From Aeromicrobium sp. CnD17-E (GTDB taxonomy: Bacteria > Actinomycetota > Actinomycetes > Propionibacteriales > Nocardioidaceae), in the NCBI RefSeq assembly GCF_024124745.1, contig NZ_JAMXRU010000019.1:1-40016 (forward strand): a stretch of 40,016 bases of DNA. Reading direction: 5' to 3'. The notes below the pieces were generated by a model. The model searched no databases. It was not told where the DNA came from and worked only from the letters and a program-made list of their open reading frames with translations. Shown one piece after another: positions 14,192-22,085 of this stretch. Each line of letters opens with the position of its first letter. Position 1 is the first letter of the stretch. The position numbers and the translations under genes were made by a program.

Positions 14192-16816
14192 TCAACCGCG
14201 TCCCTGCGCGCCCACGCCGGCCGTCGGCGGCGTGGCGGGAGCCGGCCGACCCAGGTGGTATCCCTGGAGCAGCCGGTAGCCGAGGGACTCGAGCGCCGTC
14301 TGCTGCTCCGCCGTCTCCACCCCTTCGGCCACGACGTCGATGCCGATGCCCTGGGCCATCGCGACCACGCCGGCACAGACCGAGCGCGCCCGACGCGAGT
14401 GCGTCATGCGGGCGACGAACGAGCCGTCGAGCTTGACGACGTCGACGGGCAGGTCGACGAGGTGCGCCAGGGTGCTGTAGCCCGTCCCGAAGTCGTCCAC
14501 CGCGATCCGCACCCCGTGGTCGCGCAGGGCGAAGAGGTCGACGACCAGACCGCCCGTCACGTCGAGCAGCTGCGTCTCGGTGATCTCGAGGACGAGCATC
14601 GACGGCGGGAGCCCGACCTCGTCGAGCACCGACAGGACCCGCGTCACGAGGCCCGCGCGCCCCAGCTCGACGGCCGAGACGTTCACGTGCACCGGCACCG
14701 GCGTGCCCTGCGCGGCCAGTGAGGCCGCGTGCGCGCACGCCGCGCGGAGCACCCCGTCGCCCACCTGGTGCATCAGGTCGCTGACCTCGAGCACGGGCAT
14801 GAAGTCGCCCGGGCGCAGCTGGCCCCGGATCGGGTGGTCCCAGCGCAGCAGGGCCTCGACCGCGTGGAGGTAGCCGGTGGCGACGTCGACGATCGGCTGG
14901 AAGACCAGCGAGAACTCGCCCGACGCCTGCGCCCGCTCGAGGTCGAGGAGCAACCGCGCCGACGACTCGATGCCGGCGTGCACGGTCGGGTCGTAGAACT
15001 CCGCCCGCCCGCGACCGCGGTCCTTCGCGGCGTAGAGCGCCTGGTCGGCGTGACGCAGGAGCAGGGGCGCCTCGGCCTGCTCGTCGGCGGCGGCGATGCC
15101 GATGCTGACGGTCACGGAGACCGCGGCGCCGTCCTGGAGCGCGACGGGCTCGGACAGCCGGTCCATGATCCGCTGCGCCTCGGCGGCGAGCTCCTCGCGC
15201 GTCCCCGCCGACGTGCACAGGACGACGAACTCGTCACCGCCGAGCCGGGCGACGGTCGCCCCGTCGCCGACGAGGGCCGAGAGTCGCTCGGCGAGCTCGA
15301 CGAGCACCGCGTCGCCGACCGCGTGGCCGCGGCCGTCGTTGACCTGCTTGAAGCGGTCGACGTCGATGAACATGACCGCCAGCGCGGACCGCTCGGACCC
15401 GACGCCCTGCGCGGCGCGCTCCAGCGAGTCCGCCCAGAGGGCTCGGTTGGCCAGACCCGTGAGGTCGTCGTGGAGGGCAGCGTGGGCGAGTGCCTGCTCG
15501 GCCTCCTTCTGCGCCGTCACGTCGATCATCTGCAGCGTGATGGCCGCCGACGACGCGCCCGACCCCCCGAGCGAGAGGCTCGGGTCGAGGTCGGGGTCGA
15601 CGAGCGCCAGCGCCACGTCGACCCATCCGCCGCCCCACGCGTCGTCGAGCCGCAGCTGGGTGCGCCAGCCGAGCGCGCGGCCCAGCGTCAGCTCGCAGAT
15701 GCCCTGGCGGAACGCCTCGACGTCGTCGTCGACGAACCAGTCGCGCGGGTCGACCCCGAGGAGCGCGTGGCGGGGTCGACCGGTGAGCGTCACGAGCGCC
15801 GCGTTCACGGCGTCGACGTGCACGAACCCGTCGGGGTCGACCACCACGTGCGCCGATGCCAGCAGCGCCGCCTCCATGTGGTCCTGCAGCTGGTCGCGGT
15901 CGCGCCGGCTCTGCACGAGCGCGGCGTCGCGGGCGTCCTCGAGCGTCGCGAGCACCACGCCCACGACGGCCAGCACGAGGACGAAGGCCTGCGCCGCGAC
16001 GACCCTCGCCTGGGGGTCGTCGAGCGACGCGAACTGTCCGTTGCCGGCGACCGTCGCGGCGACGACGAGCACGCCCTGCAGCGCCACCAGCACCGACGTC
16101 GCCTGCGCGCCGCAGCGCAGCGCCACGACGACGACGATCGGCACGATGGCGAAGTCGACCGGCCACGGCAGCCAGAGCAGCACGCCCGTGACGGCGAGCG
16201 CCGCAGCCATCGTCAGCGGGCACTCCGCGCCGCGCTCGCGGCGGGTGCGCCAGAGCTTGGGCAGCGCCAGCAGCGCGTTCAGCACGACGAAGGAGCTGAC
16301 CACGTTGCGGAAGCCGATGATCAGCAGGCCCTCGAGGAACGGCTCGTCGAAGCGCCACCACGCGACCAGCGACCCCAGCAGGCCGCTGGTGGCGGCAGCC
16401 GCGGCTGCCACGGCGAGCAGCACGCCGACGTCGCCGAGCGTCGTCCACGTCGAGCGCAGCCACGCCGGACGCCAGCGGTGCAGCAGGGCCGCACCCACGG
16501 CGCCGTGCGACAGGTTGACCAGGCCGAAGAGCCAGGCGCCGAGGGGCTCGGTGCCGGTGACCTGGTTGAGGACACCGCTCACCACGATGACGACGACGCA
16601 CGCGACCAGCCGCTCGAGCGCACTGCGGGCCACCAGCAGCCAGAGGATGACCACGCCGGCAGCGGGCCAGGCGAGCGCCAGCTGCGCCGGGGGCACACGG
16701 GTCGCACGACCGGCGAGGAACGCGAGCGCGAAGAGCACGGCGAAGCCCAGCGCCAGCGCCGCGGCTCGCGTCCGCGTGCGCGGGGCGCTGCTCTCGAGGC
16801 CGAGCAGCCGCTCCAT
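14192..16816 (-). CDS. MASE1-PAS-GGDEF-EAL cyclic-di-GMP protein
   Basis: Membrane-bound protein of 874 residues that may make and/or break cyclic-di-GMP. Order: about eight N-terminal helices of MASE1 type (residues 15-300, including LAWPAAGVVILWLL), a PAS-like domain (about 325-430), a GGDEF domain and an EAL domain. The cyclase site is intact (ARLGGDEFVVL near residue 525; metal ligand region FIDVDRFKQVNDGRGHAVGD). The phosphodiesterase site also looks intact: VEALLRWDHP, NVSAVELGR, LVLEITET, IAVDDFGTGYS, VDVVKLDGSFV, VVAEGVET and QGYHLGRP. Both activities are therefore possible, and the balance cannot be told from sequence. I chose ATG 16816, which has GGGAGGGG about 10 bases upstream and begins MERLLGLESS; an earlier ATG at 16876 is in frame. 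Confidence 0.94.
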   Translation of the reverse strand: MERLLGLESSAPRTRTRAAALALGFAVLFALAFLAGRATRVPPAQLALAWPAAGVVILWLLVARSALERLVACVVVIVVSGVLNQVTGTEPLGAWLFGLVNLSHGAVGAALLHRWRPAWLRSTWTTLGDVGVLLAVAAAAAATSGLLGSLVAWWRFDEPFLEGLLIIGFRNVVSSFVVLNALLALPKLWRTRRERGAECPLTMAAALAVTGVLLWLPWPVDFAIVPIVVVVALRCGAQATSVLVALQGVLVVAATVAGNGQFASLDDPQARVVAAQAFVLVLAVVGVVLATLEDARDAALVQSRRDRDQLQDHMEAALLASAHVVVDPDGFVHVDAVNAALVTLTGRPRHALLGVDPRDWFVDDDVEAFRQGICELTLGRALGWRTQLRLDDAWGGGWVDVALALVDPDLDPSLSLGGSGASSAAITLQMIDVTAQKEAEQALAHAALHDDLTGLANRALWADSLERAAQGVGSERSALAVMFIDVDRFKQVNDGRGHAVGDAVLVELAERLSALVGDGATVARLGGDEFVVLCTSAGTREELAAEAQRIMDRLSEPVALQDGAAVSVTVSIGIAAADEQAEAPLLLRHADQALYAAKDRGRGRAEFYDPTVHAGIESSARLLLDLERAQASGEFSLVFQPIVDVATGYLHAVEALLRWDHPIRGQLRPGDFMPVLEVSDLMHQVGDGVLRAACAHAASLAAQGTPVPVHVNVSAVELGRAGLVTRVLSVLDEVGLPPSMLVLEITETQLLDVTGGLVVDLFALRDHGVRIAVDDFGTGYSTLAHLVDLPVDVVKLDGSFVARMTHSRRARSVCAGVVAMAQGIGIDVVAEGVETAEQQTALESLGYRLLQGYHLGRPAPATPPTAGVGAQGRG

Positions 16817-16906
16817 CTCAGGCAGTCCCCTCCCGACGTTCCACCTGCGGAGAAGCGTAGACCTCGGTGAGGCCACGCGGGTAGGGATCGAGGCTCGACG
16901 TCCCGC

Positions 16907-17599
16907 TCAGGTGGACAGGTCCACGACGTCCCACGCGTCGTGGCCGCCGCTGCCGACGGTCCACTCCAGGGCGCGACGTCGCTCCCAGAGGACGGACGGA
17001 TCGACGTGTCCGGGGTGCGGTCGGCCCGCGAGCCGTGCGTCGGTGATCCCCCACGTCAGGGCGAGGTGCAGGTCGAGCACGGGGAGCACGTCCTCGACGT
17101 CCCTGCGCCGAGGGCCCGTGCGGGAGCGCCACGCCGTCACCGGCTCACCGGTCCGCAGGTCGGGCATCAGCGACGCGAGCTGGTCGCCGCACGGTGTGCC
17201 CGCGTCGAGGTCGGGCACGAGGCCGAGGACCCAGGCCAGCGCCCACAGGGCCTCGACCTGCGCCTCGTCCGAGGAGTCCGGCTCGACCGCGCCTGACACG
17301 AGAGCGCGCTCGCGCGGGCTGAGGGACGCGAGCAGTCCCTGCTCCGCCAACCAGGTCCGCGCGAGCTCCGGTGGCATGCCGAGCGCCAGGTTGACGCGCA
17401 CCGTCAGCACCAGCGCACGCTGCACCACGTGCTCCTCGTCCACGAGCACGAGGGGATCGGCAGCGTCGGCCACCAGAGGCAGGTGCGACGGGGGCTGCGG
17501 GAAACCGAGACCGGACAGCGCCGCGAGCGTACGGCGACGAGCCTCGGTGGCCGCGTCGTCGCGCTCACGCCGGGCGTCCCGACCCCGAGACCACCTCAC
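16907..17599 (-). CDS. DUF4272-like protein
   Basis: Product of 230 residues resembling DUF4272: RRRTLAALSGLGFPQPP at the start, then DEEHVVQRALVLTVRVNLALG, SLSPRERALV and QVEALWALAWVLGLV, the usual order of conserved stretches. Function is unknown; the domain is found in bacteria and has been listed among immunity-like proteins of polymorphic toxin systems. The GTG start overlaps the stop of the SUFU gene by four bases (17596-17599), so the two are translationally coupled. The long open frame continuing upstream is the SUFU gene read in another frame. No toxin gene is adjacent. Confidence 0.82.
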   Translation of the reverse strand: MRWSRGRDARRERDDAATEARRRTLAALSGLGFPQPPSHLPLVADAADPLVLVDEEHVVQRALVLTVRVNLALGMPPELARTWLAEQGLLASLSPRERALVSGAVEPDSSDEAQVEALWALAWVLGLVPDLDAGTPCGDQLASLMPDLRTGEPVTAWRSRTGPRRRDVEDVLPVLDLHLALTWGITDARLAGRPHPGHVDPSVLWERRRALEWTVGSGGHDAWDVVDLST

Positions 17600-18327
17600 C
17601 GTGGAGGGCCGAGGACGCTCGGCCGGTGCGGGTCCAGCAGCTCCGTCACGCCGTGCGCGTCGAGGCCGTCGAGGAGGCCGTCGACGCCCTCCGTCAGCTT
17701 CACCTCGAGCTCGTCGGGCAGCAGCGGCAGCATCGCCAGGATGGCGACGTCTCGACCGTCGTCGGTGCGGAAGGTCCGCGCCTCCTGTGGCAGCCGGATC
17801 GGCGGGGCGAGCAAGAGGCCGCAGAAGCGGGTGTCGTCGGCGTACGGCTCGGCCGGGTCGCCGTTCGGCAGCGAGTGCCACGCACCCAGCCAGGTCCCGT
17901 ACTCGTGGGGGAAGCGGGCGAGCACCTTCAGCGCGCGCACGGGCCAGTAGGAGCGCTCGTCGACCCAGGACGCCTCGTCGACCGGCCAGTCCGGCGGGAG
18001 CATGACCATGACCTCGAGCCGGTCCGGCACCTGCCCGCGCAGGTTCTCCGGCACGGTCATCCTGCGGTCGGACATGCCCGACGTCGCCAACGTGTGGAAC
18101 GGCCGACCCTCGCCGGCCGGCACGAGGTGCACGTCGACGTGCACGAGGTCCGACACGATCTCGTGGAAGACCGTCTCCACGGGCCCGACCCACTGCTCCA
18201 GGTGACGGTCGACGGCGTCCACCGTCTCCGAGCACCCGAGGCCTGCCGGCTCGAACGGTCGCTCCCGCTCCTGGTGGCGGATGGTCGTCGGGTGCTCCCG
18301 ACGCCGCGCGCGCCTGCGTCCGAGCAC
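17596..18327 (-). CDS. Suppressor-of-fused (SUFU) domain protein
   Basis: Cytosolic protein of 243 residues with a full bacterial SUFU domain: VFHEIVSDLVHVDVHLVP, PFHTLATSGMSDRRMTVPE, DRLEVMVMLPPDWP, YWPVRALKVLARFPHEYGTW, LGAWHSLPNGDP and GLLLAPPIRLP are all recognisable. Bacterial SUFU proteins are of unknown biochemical role; some are predicted immunity proteins against secreted toxins. I chose the GTG at 18327, which has GGAGGG 3-5 bases upstream; a longer in-frame extension would overlap the preceding gene. The first 20 residues are strongly basic ([10 protein letters not shown]). It is the middle gene of three on this strand. Confidence 0.88.
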   Translation of the reverse strand: MLGRRRARRREHPTTIRHQERERPFEPAGLGCSETVDAVDRHLEQWVGPVETVFHEIVSDLVHVDVHLVPAGEGRPFHTLATSGMSDRRMTVPENLRGQVPDRLEVMVMLPPDWPVDEASWVDERSYWPVRALKVLARFPHEYGTWLGAWHSLPNGDPAEPYADDTRFCGLLLAPPIRLPQEARTFRTDDGRDVAILAMLPLLPDELEVKLTEGVDGLLDGLDAHGVTELLDPHRPSVLGPPR

Positions 18328-18394
18328 GAGCCCTCCGTCCCTCGGTTCTCCCGGTGGGCACGACCCTAGCGTCGCCGCGGTGCCGGATCCAGGG

Positions 18395-18736
18395 TCAGCG
18401 GAACACCTGCACGACGTCGATCGTGCCGACGATGTGCTCGTTGAGGTCGGCGAGGTCCTCGGCAGGTATCCAGTACTCCAGGATGGTGTCGCCACCCGCC
18501 TGCTGGACGTCGTACGCGTCGAGGAACGACGTCTCGACCTCGAAGCGCGTCACGTAGCCCACGCCACTCGCCGGCACGTTCCAGTCGCGCGCGATCCGCA
18601 CGGCGTAGTCCTCGTTCAGGACGGGGTAGAAGATCGGCTGGTCGGGCAGCCGTGGCGGCCACGCGCGCCACCCCGAGGCCTCGACCAGGGCGAGCTCCTG
18701 CGGCCCGGTCGGCCTCCAGAGCGTCGTCGTGTCCAC
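18395..18736 (-). CDS. Conserved protein of the type annotated 'ADP-ribosylation/crystallin J1'
   Basis: Product of 113 residues beginning (GTG) DTTTLWRPTGPQELALVEAS. The stretches WPPRLPDQPIFYPVLNEDYA, IARDWNVPASGVGYVTRFEV, YDVQQAGG and YWIPAEDLADLNEHIVGTIDV match a widespread small family that databases often label ADP-ribosylation/crystallin J1. The label is historical; a catalytic role is unproven and I see no ADP-ribosyl hydrolase motif. It precedes the SUFU gene by 67 bases on the same strand, forming with the DUF4272 gene a likely three-gene unit. Confidence 0.8.
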   Translation of the reverse strand: MDTTTLWRPTGPQELALVEASGWRAWPPRLPDQPIFYPVLNEDYAVRIARDWNVPASGVGYVTRFEVETSFLDAYDVQQAGGDTILEYWIPAEDLADLNEHIVGTIDVVQVFR

Positions 18737-18788
18737 CGCGCCATCCTGCCGCAGGACACGGTGGCGGACCCAGCGACGTCCGGCCCGC

Positions 18789-19733
18789 TCAGTAGTACCA
18801 GGGGAACGGCGACCAGTCGGGGTCGCGCTTCTCCAGGAACTGGTCGCGACCCTCCTGCGCCTCGTCGGTCATGTAGGCCAGGCGGGTGGTCTCGCCCATC
18901 AGCACCTGCTGGCCGACGAGCCCGTCGTCGATGAGGTTGAAGGAGTACTTGAGCATGCGCTGCGCGGTGGGGCTCTTCGCATTGATCTTGCGCCCCCACT
19001 CCAGGGCGGTCGCCTCGAGCTCGTCGTGAGGGACGGCCCGGTTGACCGTGCCCATGCGGACGCCGTCCTCGGCGGAGTACTCGTCAGCGAGGAAGAAGAT
19101 CTCGCGGGCGAACTTCTGCCCGACCTGGCGGGCCAGGTACGCCGATCCGAAGCCGCCGTCGAAGCTCCCGACGTCGGCATCGGTCTGCTTGAAGCGGGCG
19201 TGCTCGGCCGACGCGAGGGTCAGGTCGGCGACGACGTGCAGGCTGTGCCCGCCGCCCGCCGCCCAGCCCGGGACGACGCAGATGACGATCTTCGGCATGA
19301 AGCGGATGAGGCGCTGGACCTCGAGGATGTGCAGCCGCGCGAGGCGGGCCTTGTCGATGGGCGACGGCTCCTCCGCGCCGGTGTCGGAGCCGGACGCCTC
19401 GCCGTCCTCGTACTGGTAGCCGAACCGGCCGCGGATGCGCTGGTCGCCGCCCGTGCAGAACGAGCGCTTGCCGTTCTTCTCGCTCGGGCCGTTGCCGGTG
19501 AGCAGCACGCAGCCGACGTCGGCCGACGTGCGCGCGTGGTCGAGCACCTGCAGCAGCTCGTCGACCGTGTGCGGGCGGAACGCGTTGAGCACGTCGGGCC
19601 GGTCGAACGCGACCCGCACGGTGCCGTGCGTGCGGGCGCGGTGGTAGGTGACGTCGGTGAGGTGCTCGAAGCCGGGCACCTCGTCCCAGCCGGACGGGTC
19701 GAAGGTCTCGGACACACCGGGGAGCGCACTCAT
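18789..19733 (-). CDS. menB: 1,4-dihydroxy-2-naphthoyl-CoA synthase
   Basis: Crotonase-fold enzyme of menaquinone synthesis that cyclises o-succinylbenzoyl-CoA. The 314 residues match actinobacterial MenB. Diagnostic stretches: VAFDRPDVLNAFRP, LLTGNGPSEKNGKRSFCTGGDQ (oxyanion-hole region, with the FCxGGDQ of MenB), KIVICVVPGWAAGGGHSLHV, RFKQTDADVGSFDGGFGSAYLARQVG (catalytic Asp/Tyr region), and the C-terminal EGRDQFLEKRDPDW...FPWYY that is typical of MenB. An insertion (EDGEASGSDTGAEEPSPIDKARLARLH) is also seen in actinobacterial homologues. The ATG at 19733 follows from the conserved N-terminal segment. It diverges from an SDR gene with a TetR-like palindrome between. Confidence 0.96.
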   Translation of the reverse strand: MSALPGVSETFDPSGWDEVPGFEHLTDVTYHRARTHGTVRVAFDRPDVLNAFRPHTVDELLQVLDHARTSADVGCVLLTGNGPSEKNGKRSFCTGGDQRIRGRFGYQYEDGEASGSDTGAEEPSPIDKARLARLHILEVQRLIRFMPKIVICVVPGWAAGGGHSLHVVADLTLASAEHARFKQTDADVGSFDGGFGSAYLARQVGQKFAREIFFLADEYSAEDGVRMGTVNRAVPHDELEATALEWGRKINAKSPTAQRMLKYSFNLIDDGLVGQQVLMGETTRLAYMTDEAQEGRDQFLEKRDPDWSPFPWYY

Positions 19734-19803
19734 GGCCGCGAGGCTACTGGTGGGCGGCTGCAGGGCGCGCGTCGGGAATCGGTCACACCCGCGTGACGCG
19801 CTC

Positions 19804-19820
19804 AGATACCGTCGGTATCT
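19804..19820. promoter_or_regulatory. TetR-like operator between menB and SDR (copy 2, perfect)
   Basis: AGATACCGTCGGTATCT is a perfect 17-base palindrome ending 7 bases before the SDR start codon and 71 bases from menB. A looser copy lies upstream of pntA (12775-12795). A further inverted repeat GTCAC-N6-GTGAC lies just upstream (about 19782-19797). The placement suggests repression of the SDR gene by occlusion of its start region. Confidence 0.65.
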
Positions 19821-19827
19821 TGACGCC

Positions 19828-20748
19828 ATGGCACTGTTCGCCCGCAAGGGCTTCACCGGCAAGGTCCTGCTCGTCACCGGCGCCGCACGCGGCATCGGCG
19901 CGGGCGTGGCACGGGCGTACGTGGCACAGGGCGGCAAGGTCGCACTGCTGGGCCTGGAGCCCGAGCTGCTCGAGGCGCTCGCCGCCGAGCTCGGCCCCGC
20001 CGCGGCGTGGTGGGAGGCCGACGCGCGCGACGGTCGCGCGATGACCGAGGCGATCGACGCTGCCGCCGCGCACTTCGGCCGCATCGACCACGTCCTCGCG
20101 AACGCCGGCATCGCGTCGTACGGCACCGTCCGCCAGATCGACGAGGCGTCGTTCGAGCGGGTCGTCGACATCAACGTCAACGGCGTCTACCGCACGCTGC
20201 ACGCGTCGATCCCGCACCTGGAGCGCACCCGCGGGTACGCCCTCGTCGTCGCGTCGCTGGCCGCCTTCACCAACCTCGCGGGGCTCGCGTCGTACAACGC
20301 CAGCAAGGCCGGCGCCGAGTCGCTCGCCCTCGCGACCCGCCAGGAGGTCGCCCACCTCGGGATCAAGGTCGGGGTGGCGCACCCGTCGTGGATCGACACC
20401 GACATCGTGCGCGGCGCCGAGGCCGACCTGCCGACGTTCAAGCTGATCCGCGGCAAGCTCCCCTACCCCGCCAACAGCACCACCACCCTGGCCGACTGCG
20501 TCGACGCGATCGTCGCGGGCCTGCGCCGACGCAAGACCCGCGTGTACGTGCCGCGGGGCGTGCTGCTCGCCAACTGGACGAAGCCGCTGCTCAACTCCCC
20601 GGTTGCGTGGCTCTTCATGCGTCCGCAGCTCAAGCGCCACGTGCCCGACCTCGAGCGCGAGGTCGCCGCCCTGGGCCGCTTCCAGCACGCGCACGTCCCC
20701 CTCACCGACCCCAAGAAGCCGCTCGAGGAGACCCCCTCCGCCCCCTGA
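19828..20748 (+). CDS. Short-chain dehydrogenase/reductase
   Basis: NAD(P)-dependent oxidoreductase of 306 residues. The dinucleotide loop is TGAARGIGAGVA (residues 17-28), the structural motif is NAGIAS, and the catalytic residues are Tyr156 and Lys160 in SYNASKAGAESLA with the preceding Ser in VVASLAAF. The C-terminal 60 residues (after RRKTRVYVPRGVLLANWTKP) are longer than in a minimal SDR and hold a hydrophobic stretch near LNSPVAWLFM, as in several actinobacterial SDRs acting on lipids. The substrate is unknown. The ATG at 19828 sits 7 bases after a perfect palindrome, so the gene is probably repressor-controlled. Confidence 0.92.
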   Translation: MALFARKGFTGKVLLVTGAARGIGAGVARAYVAQGGKVALLGLEPELLEALAAELGPAAAWWEADARDGRAMTEAIDAAAAHFGRIDHVLANAGIASYGTVRQIDEASFERVVDINVNGVYRTLHASIPHLERTRGYALVVASLAAFTNLAGLASYNASKAGAESLALATRQEVAHLGIKVGVAHPSWIDTDIVRGAEADLPTFKLIRGKLPYPANSTTTLADCVDAIVAGLRRRKTRVYVPRGVLLANWTKPLLNSPVAWLFMRPQLKRHVPDLEREVAALGRFQHAHVPLTDPKKPLEETPSAP

Positions 20749-20763
20749 CCCACCCCGGCCGCC

Positions 20764-20974
20764 CTTGGGGTGGGGCCCCACCCCAGGTGTGACTCCCCCA
20801 CCCAGCGCTGGGGTGGGAGGCACCGTTTGGGTGGGGCCCCACGCAAAGGCGCACTTCCCCACGCAAGCGACGGCCGCCGGCGCACGTTGGGGTGGGGCCC
20901 CACGCAAAGGTGCACTTCCCCACGCAAACGACGGCCGAAAGTGCGCGTTTGCCTGGGGCCCCACGCAAACGCGC
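20764..20974. repeat. Four GGGGCCCC-centred palindromes at exact 61-bp spacing
   Basis: The block G/C-TGGGGCCCCAC begins at 20770, 20831, 20892 and 20953, giving three intervals of exactly 61 bp. Each is the centre of a 20-32 bp palindrome; the last, 20943-20974, starts GCGCGTTTG and ends CAAACGCGC with a single mismatched pair. The second and third units also share the 14-mer ACTTCCCCACGCAA and GCGACGGCCG/ACGACGGCCG in the spacer, so the whole 61 bp is the repeat. It fills the 234-base gap between the convergent SDR and ACT-protein genes. Two more units occur at 31804-31889. Confidence 0.9.
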
Positions 20975-20982
20975 AGCGGCGG

Positions 20983-21624
20983 TCAGGCCTGGACGGACCC
21001 CGCGAGCGAGGTCATGTGGCCCAGGCGGGCGAGCTCGGAGGCGAGGAACTCCGGGCCCCCGTGCCGTCCGACGACGACGACGAACCCGCGACCCTGGCGG
21101 TCCTTCGCGTGCGTGCCGGCGAGCAGCGTCGACGACCACGCCTCGACACCCTCCAGGCGCGACGACGAGCGGATCGACAACCACTCCGCGGCCTCGGGCA
21201 CGAGCTTGGGCGCCGACGGCGACGCGAACAGCACCGACGCCTCGCCGTCGACGCGACGCAGCGCCATGGCCCAGTCGGTGCGGAAGGTGGCCGGCACGAC
21301 CTCGACGAGGCGCTCCAGGGCGTGCTCCGGCTCGGACGTGAACTGCTCGACGGCCTCGAGGTCCATGCTCAGGTTGGCGCCGGCGTTGTACCGCGAGATC
21401 CAGTGCACCCGCACGCCGTCGAGCTCGTGGCACGCCGTCACGAGGGCGTCGGCCATCACGCTCGGCGGCAGCTCGAGGAGCACGTCGTCGACCGCCTTGC
21501 CGTCCGCGCGGTGCTCCACGATCTCGATCGCCTCGATGTCGGCACCCGCACCACCGAGCGCCGTGGCCAGCGCACCGAGCGAACCCGGGACGTCGGGCAG
21601 CTCGACGCGCAGCAGGAAGGCCAT
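20983..21624 (-). CDS. ACT-domain protein, unknown role
   Basis: Product of 213 residues. The first 65 residues form an ACT domain (FLLRVELPDVPGSLGALATALGGAGADIEAI, then DGKAVDDVLLELP), a fold that binds amino acids or other small ligands to regulate enzymes. The rest resembles a GAF-like sensory segment (ALRRVDGEASVLFASPSAPKLV, then GRGFVVVVGRHGGPEFLASELARL), but I am not certain. It carries no catalytic domain, so it is probably a ligand-binding or regulatory protein. The ATG at 21624 starts directly at the ACT domain. Its 3' end faces the 61-bp repeat array. Confidence 0.82.
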   Translation of the reverse strand: MAFLLRVELPDVPGSLGALATALGGAGADIEAIEIVEHRADGKAVDDVLLELPPSVMADALVTACHELDGVRVHWISRYNAGANLSMDLEAVEQFTSEPEHALERLVEVVPATFRTDWAMALRRVDGEASVLFASPSAPKLVPEAAEWLSIRSSSRLEGVEAWSSTLLAGTHAKDRQGRGFVVVVGRHGGPEFLASELARLGHMTSLAGSVQA

Positions 21625-21680
21625 GTCCCCATCTCACCACGAGGCTGTTTCCTTTGTGTGACGCCACTACGCTGTGGGTC

Positions 21681-22085
21681 GTGACCGATCCTGCGGCCTC
21701 CGAGACCGTCCCCCAGCCTCACGACCGGGCCCGGTCGGTGCGGCGCTGGTTCCGCATCTTCGCCTTCGCCGAGGCGTTGTCGTGGGGCGCACTGCTCGTC
21801 GCGATGTTCTTCAAGTGGGTCGTGCAGGACGACCCGCACACCGGCCTGGAGGGCGGTGTGCCGATCGTGGGCCCGATCCACGGCGTCCTGTTCCTCGCCT
21901 ACTGCTCGCTCGCGGTCGTGGCGTGGTCGACGTTCCGCTGGAACCTCAAGACCCTCGCCCTGGCGCTCGCGGCCTCCATCCCGCCATTCTTCACGATCTG
22001 GTTCGAGACCTCGGCGGAGCGCCGCGGGCTGCTCACGTCGGTCGCCGACGACCCCGACCCTGCCCCCGGCGTCAGTCAGGTCTGA
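21681..22085 (+). CDS. DUF3817 membrane protein
   Basis: Product of 134 residues with three membrane helices; RWFRIFAFAEALSWGALLVAMFFKW, GPIHGVLFLAYCSLAVV and LALALAASIPPFFTIWFE correspond to the DUF3817 pattern, including the GxxHG-type motif at the second helix. Function is unknown. The GTG at 21681 is preferred; TACGCT ends 9 bases upstream and there is no ribosome binding site, so the transcript may be leaderless. Its last 10 bases overlap the end of the convergent GGDEF gene. Confidence 0.85.
   Translation: MTDPAASETVPQPHDRARSVRRWFRIFAFAEALSWGALLVAMFFKWVVQDDPHTGLEGGVPIVGPIHGVLFLAYCSLAVVAWSTFRWNLKTLALALAASIPPFFTIWFETSAERRGLLTSVADDPDPAPGVSQV

Noticed and set aside
14729-16870. Plus-strand frames of about 700-970 codons opposite the GGDEF-EAL gene
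   Set aside because: They are antisense shadows; the opposite strand encodes intact MASE1, PAS, GGDEF and EAL domains.
20764-20974. CRISPR array
   Set aside because: Repeats are regularly spaced, but the 61-bp unit is repeated through most of its length, the spacers are related to each other, there are only four units and no cas gene is present.
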